Of a stretch of 64,000 nt of DNA, positions 62,653 through 64,000 are shown piece by piece. Numbering within the stretch: the stretch's first letter is position 1; every line of letters starts with the position of its first letter. A model generated the notes under the pieces. It ran no database searches, had not been told where the DNA came from, and saw nothing but the letters and a program-made list of their open reading frames with translations. The translations under genes were made by a program, and so were the position numbers. Source of the stretch: an uncultured Pelagibacteraceae bacterium. GTDB lineage: Bacteria > Pseudomonadota > Alphaproteobacteria > Pelagibacterales > Pelagibacteraceae. Where the stretch lies: positions 62,001-126,000 of the forward strand of contig CACEOC010000001.1 of NCBI GenBank assembly GCA_902561075.1. Reading direction: 5' to 3'.

Positions 62653-63561
62653 TTAAACTCTCCTAATAATTTTTTCTCCAAATAAACCTTCAGGTCTGTA
62701 TAACAAAAAGAAAATTGCTAATACGTATGGCGCCCATCCCTCAATGGCACCTCCGAAAAATGGTCCAATGTATACCTCTAAAACTTTTTCAACAGCCCCA
62801 ATTAGTAAACCGCCAATTATGGCTCCAGGAATTGAAGAAAATCCGCCAATGATAAGTACAGGAAGCGCTTTTAATGCTAGATCAACTAATGCAAATTGTA
62901 CCCCTGCTCTTGCGCCCCACATCATTCCAGCTACTAAAGCAACTACTCCAGCTGCTGACCACACAAGAAGCATAATATGTTTTAATGGAATTCCAATTGA
63001 ACTTGCTGCACCAGCATCATCTGCTACTGCTCTTAATCCAAGTCCCATTTTGGTATATTTAAATAATAAAGTAAGACCTATAATCATACCGAAGGCAACT
63101 ATTCCAGCAGTTAAGTCGATCGCACTAATAAATAATTTTAAGTTATCTGCAATCCATGGAATTGGAAAATCCTTAATCCCTAAATCTAGTCTTCTTACCT
63201 CTACTCCCCACATTGCTTGAGCAAGACCTTCTAAAACATAACCTAGTCCTATAGTTGCCATTAGCAAAGTATCTTCGCTCTGGTTCATTAAAGGTCTTAA
63301 AACTAGTCTCTCAGTGCATAAGCCCACGATTATCATTAAAAATACAGCTAAAAAGAATGCTAGAACAAATGGCACATTAAAATCCTGCATAAATCCAACG
63401 AATGCAAGAACTGCAAAGAATACCATGGCTCCTTGAGAAAAGTTAAATGTAGCTGATGCTTTATAAATTAAAACAAACCCTAAAGCCACAAGAGAATACA
63501 TTGTGCCTGCAAGCAAGCCTCCAACTACAACTTCAATAAAAAATAATATTTGATCAGCCAT
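62653..63561 (-). CDS. livH: Branched-chain amino acid-type ABC permease LivH
   Basis: A 302-residue permease of the LivH type: GGLLAGTMYSLVALGFVLIYKASATFNFSQGAM at the N-terminus (read in parts), ERLVLRPLMNQSED and VIIGGFSSIPGAIIGGLLIG near the end. About eight membrane segments are predicted. It lies 3 bases after livG and 3 before livM. Confidence 0.92.
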   Translation of the reverse strand: MADQILFFIEVVVGGLLAGTMYSLVALGFVLIYKASATFNFSQGAMVFFAVLAFVGFMQDFNVPFVLAFFLAVFLMIIVGLCTERLVLRPLMNQSEDTLLMATIGLGYVLEGLAQAMWGVEVRRLDLGIKDFPIPWIADNLKLFISAIDLTAGIVAFGMIIGLTLLFKYTKMGLGLRAVADDAGAASSIGIPLKHIMLLVWSAAGVVALVAGMMWGARAGVQFALVDLALKALPVLIIGGFSSIPGAIIGGLLIGAVEKVLEVYIGPFFGGAIEGWAPYVLAIFFLLYRPEGLFGEKIIRRV

Positions 63562-63564
63562 AAT

Positions 63565-64000
63565 CTAGTGTTCTACTCCTAAATATGCATCGATAACTCT
63601 TTGATTAGCTCTTACTTCATCAGGTGTTCCGTCACCAATAACTTTACCATAATCCAATACTACAACTCTGTCTGATATATCCATCACTACTCCCATATCA
63701 TGTTCGATCAAAACCATTGTAGTTCCTATTTCGTCATTTACTTTCAGAATAAATCTACACATTTCTCTTTTTTCTTCTACATTCATTCCGGCCATAGGTT
63801 CATCTAATAATATTAAATTTGCATCTGTTGCCAAAGCTCTTCCAAGTTCTACTTTTTTTTGCAAACCGTAAGGTAATTTTCCTACAGGTGTATTTTTAAT
63901 GTCCTCAATTTCTAAAAATTCCACTATTTCCTCACATCTATCTCTGTTAACTTTTTCCTCTCTTTTTGCTTTAGGTAATTGTAATGCTACCTCCATAAAG
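63565..64000 (-). CDS. livG: HAAT-family ABC ATP-binding protein LivG, 3' part
   Basis: The C-terminal part of an ABC ATPase cut by the right window edge; the frame stays open beyond the ATG at 63996, so the true start is outside. The signature is the LivG form LPYGLQKKVELGRALA, the Walker B ILLDEPMAGMNVEEK and the H-loop in LIEHDMGVVMDISDRVVVLDYG. The C-terminus shows the Liv-type tail VIDAYLGVEH. It energises LivHM transport. Confidence 0.92.
   Translation of the reverse strand, partial: FMEVALQLPKAKREEKVNRDRCEEIVEFLEIEDIKNTPVGKLPYGLQKKVELGRALATDANLILLDEPMAGMNVEEKREMCRFILKVNDEIGTTMVLIEHDMGVVMDISDRVVVLDYGKVIGDGTPDEVRANQRVIDAYLGVEH

Noticed and set aside
62744-63220. 158-residue plus-strand ORF
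   Set aside because: Antisense to livH; its sequence is a Pro/Ala-rich mirror of the permease codons with no family resemblance.
1-64000. tRNA, rRNA, CRISPR, IS element, prophage
   Set aside because: Intergenic gaps are nearly all below 140 bases; none contains a cloverleaf, direct repeat array, transposase or integrase that I can recognise. tRNAscan-SE and an IS search would confirm.

Overview
The window looks like a chromosome segment of a streamlined marine alphaproteobacterium, most likely SAR11/Pelagibacterales. This rests on strong AT richness, very short intergenic gaps, many 1-4 bp start/stop overlaps, and a run of alphaproteobacterial family genes (NDUFA12 homolog, DUF2155, DUF779 beside an ExaC-type aldehyde dehydrogenase, an NrdJ-type TSCPD protein). 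The assignment is inferred from gene content only. No tRNA, rRNA, CRISPR array, insertion sequence or prophage gene was found, and no stretch above 300 bases is empty once prfB is restored across its frameshift.

Layout. 1-6.2 kb: 3' end of a sugar ABC ATPase, EamA exporter, GYD protein, DUF779 + aldehyde dehydrogenase, homocysteine S-methyltransferase, EamA exporter + YbaK deacylase. 6.2-13.9 kb: glnA, facing a complete SUF operon (rrf2-sufB-sufC-sufD-sufS-sufU-sufT-sufA, leftward). 14-22.8 kb: hydrolase, anmK, tyrS, AsmA-like protein, prfB with a programmed +1 frameshift, mrcA. 22.9-28.5 kb: RNase E/G, thiG-thiS, aroQ-accB-accC, DUF2155 and NDUFA12. 28.6-36.4 kb: stand-alone TSCPD protein, aspS, hda, DUF2066-like exported protein, purM-purN, ndk, pepA. 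36.5-43.7 kb: lptF-lptG-lptD-surA-pdxA-ksgA, an LPS export and outer-membrane assembly operon. 43.7-46.3 kb: gmk, acpP, fabG, fabD. 46.4-55.8 kb: rpsF-rpsR-rplI, dnaB, MMPL/RND protein, cvpA-purF, HD-domain metalloenzyme, DUF255 protein. 55.8-61.0 kb: EamA, MFS, and a leftward EamA-amidinotransferase-threonine aldolase cassette. 61.1-64 kb: IscU-like paralog, then livG-livH-livM (leftward) followed by a possible 28-residue membrane microprotein.

Most of the window is housekeeping: Fe-S assembly, fatty acid, purine and thiamine synthesis, envelope biogenesis, translation and replication. I did not find a clear undescribed multi-gene system. The points most worth a second look are the amidinotransferase-threonine aldolase-EamA cassette, the HD protein with a complete diiron-oxygenase-like ligand set, the RNase E lacking its Zn-link cysteines, a lysine-rich in-frame leader before the aldehyde dehydrogenase, the hairpin around the DUF779 start, nested inverted repeats before glnA, the unannotated microprotein after livM, and divergent genes whose start codons overlap or nearly touch. 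Start positions were moved from the ORF track for the aldehyde dehydrogenase, thiS, hda, the DUF2066-like gene, threonine aldolase and prfB, with reasons given in each entry.
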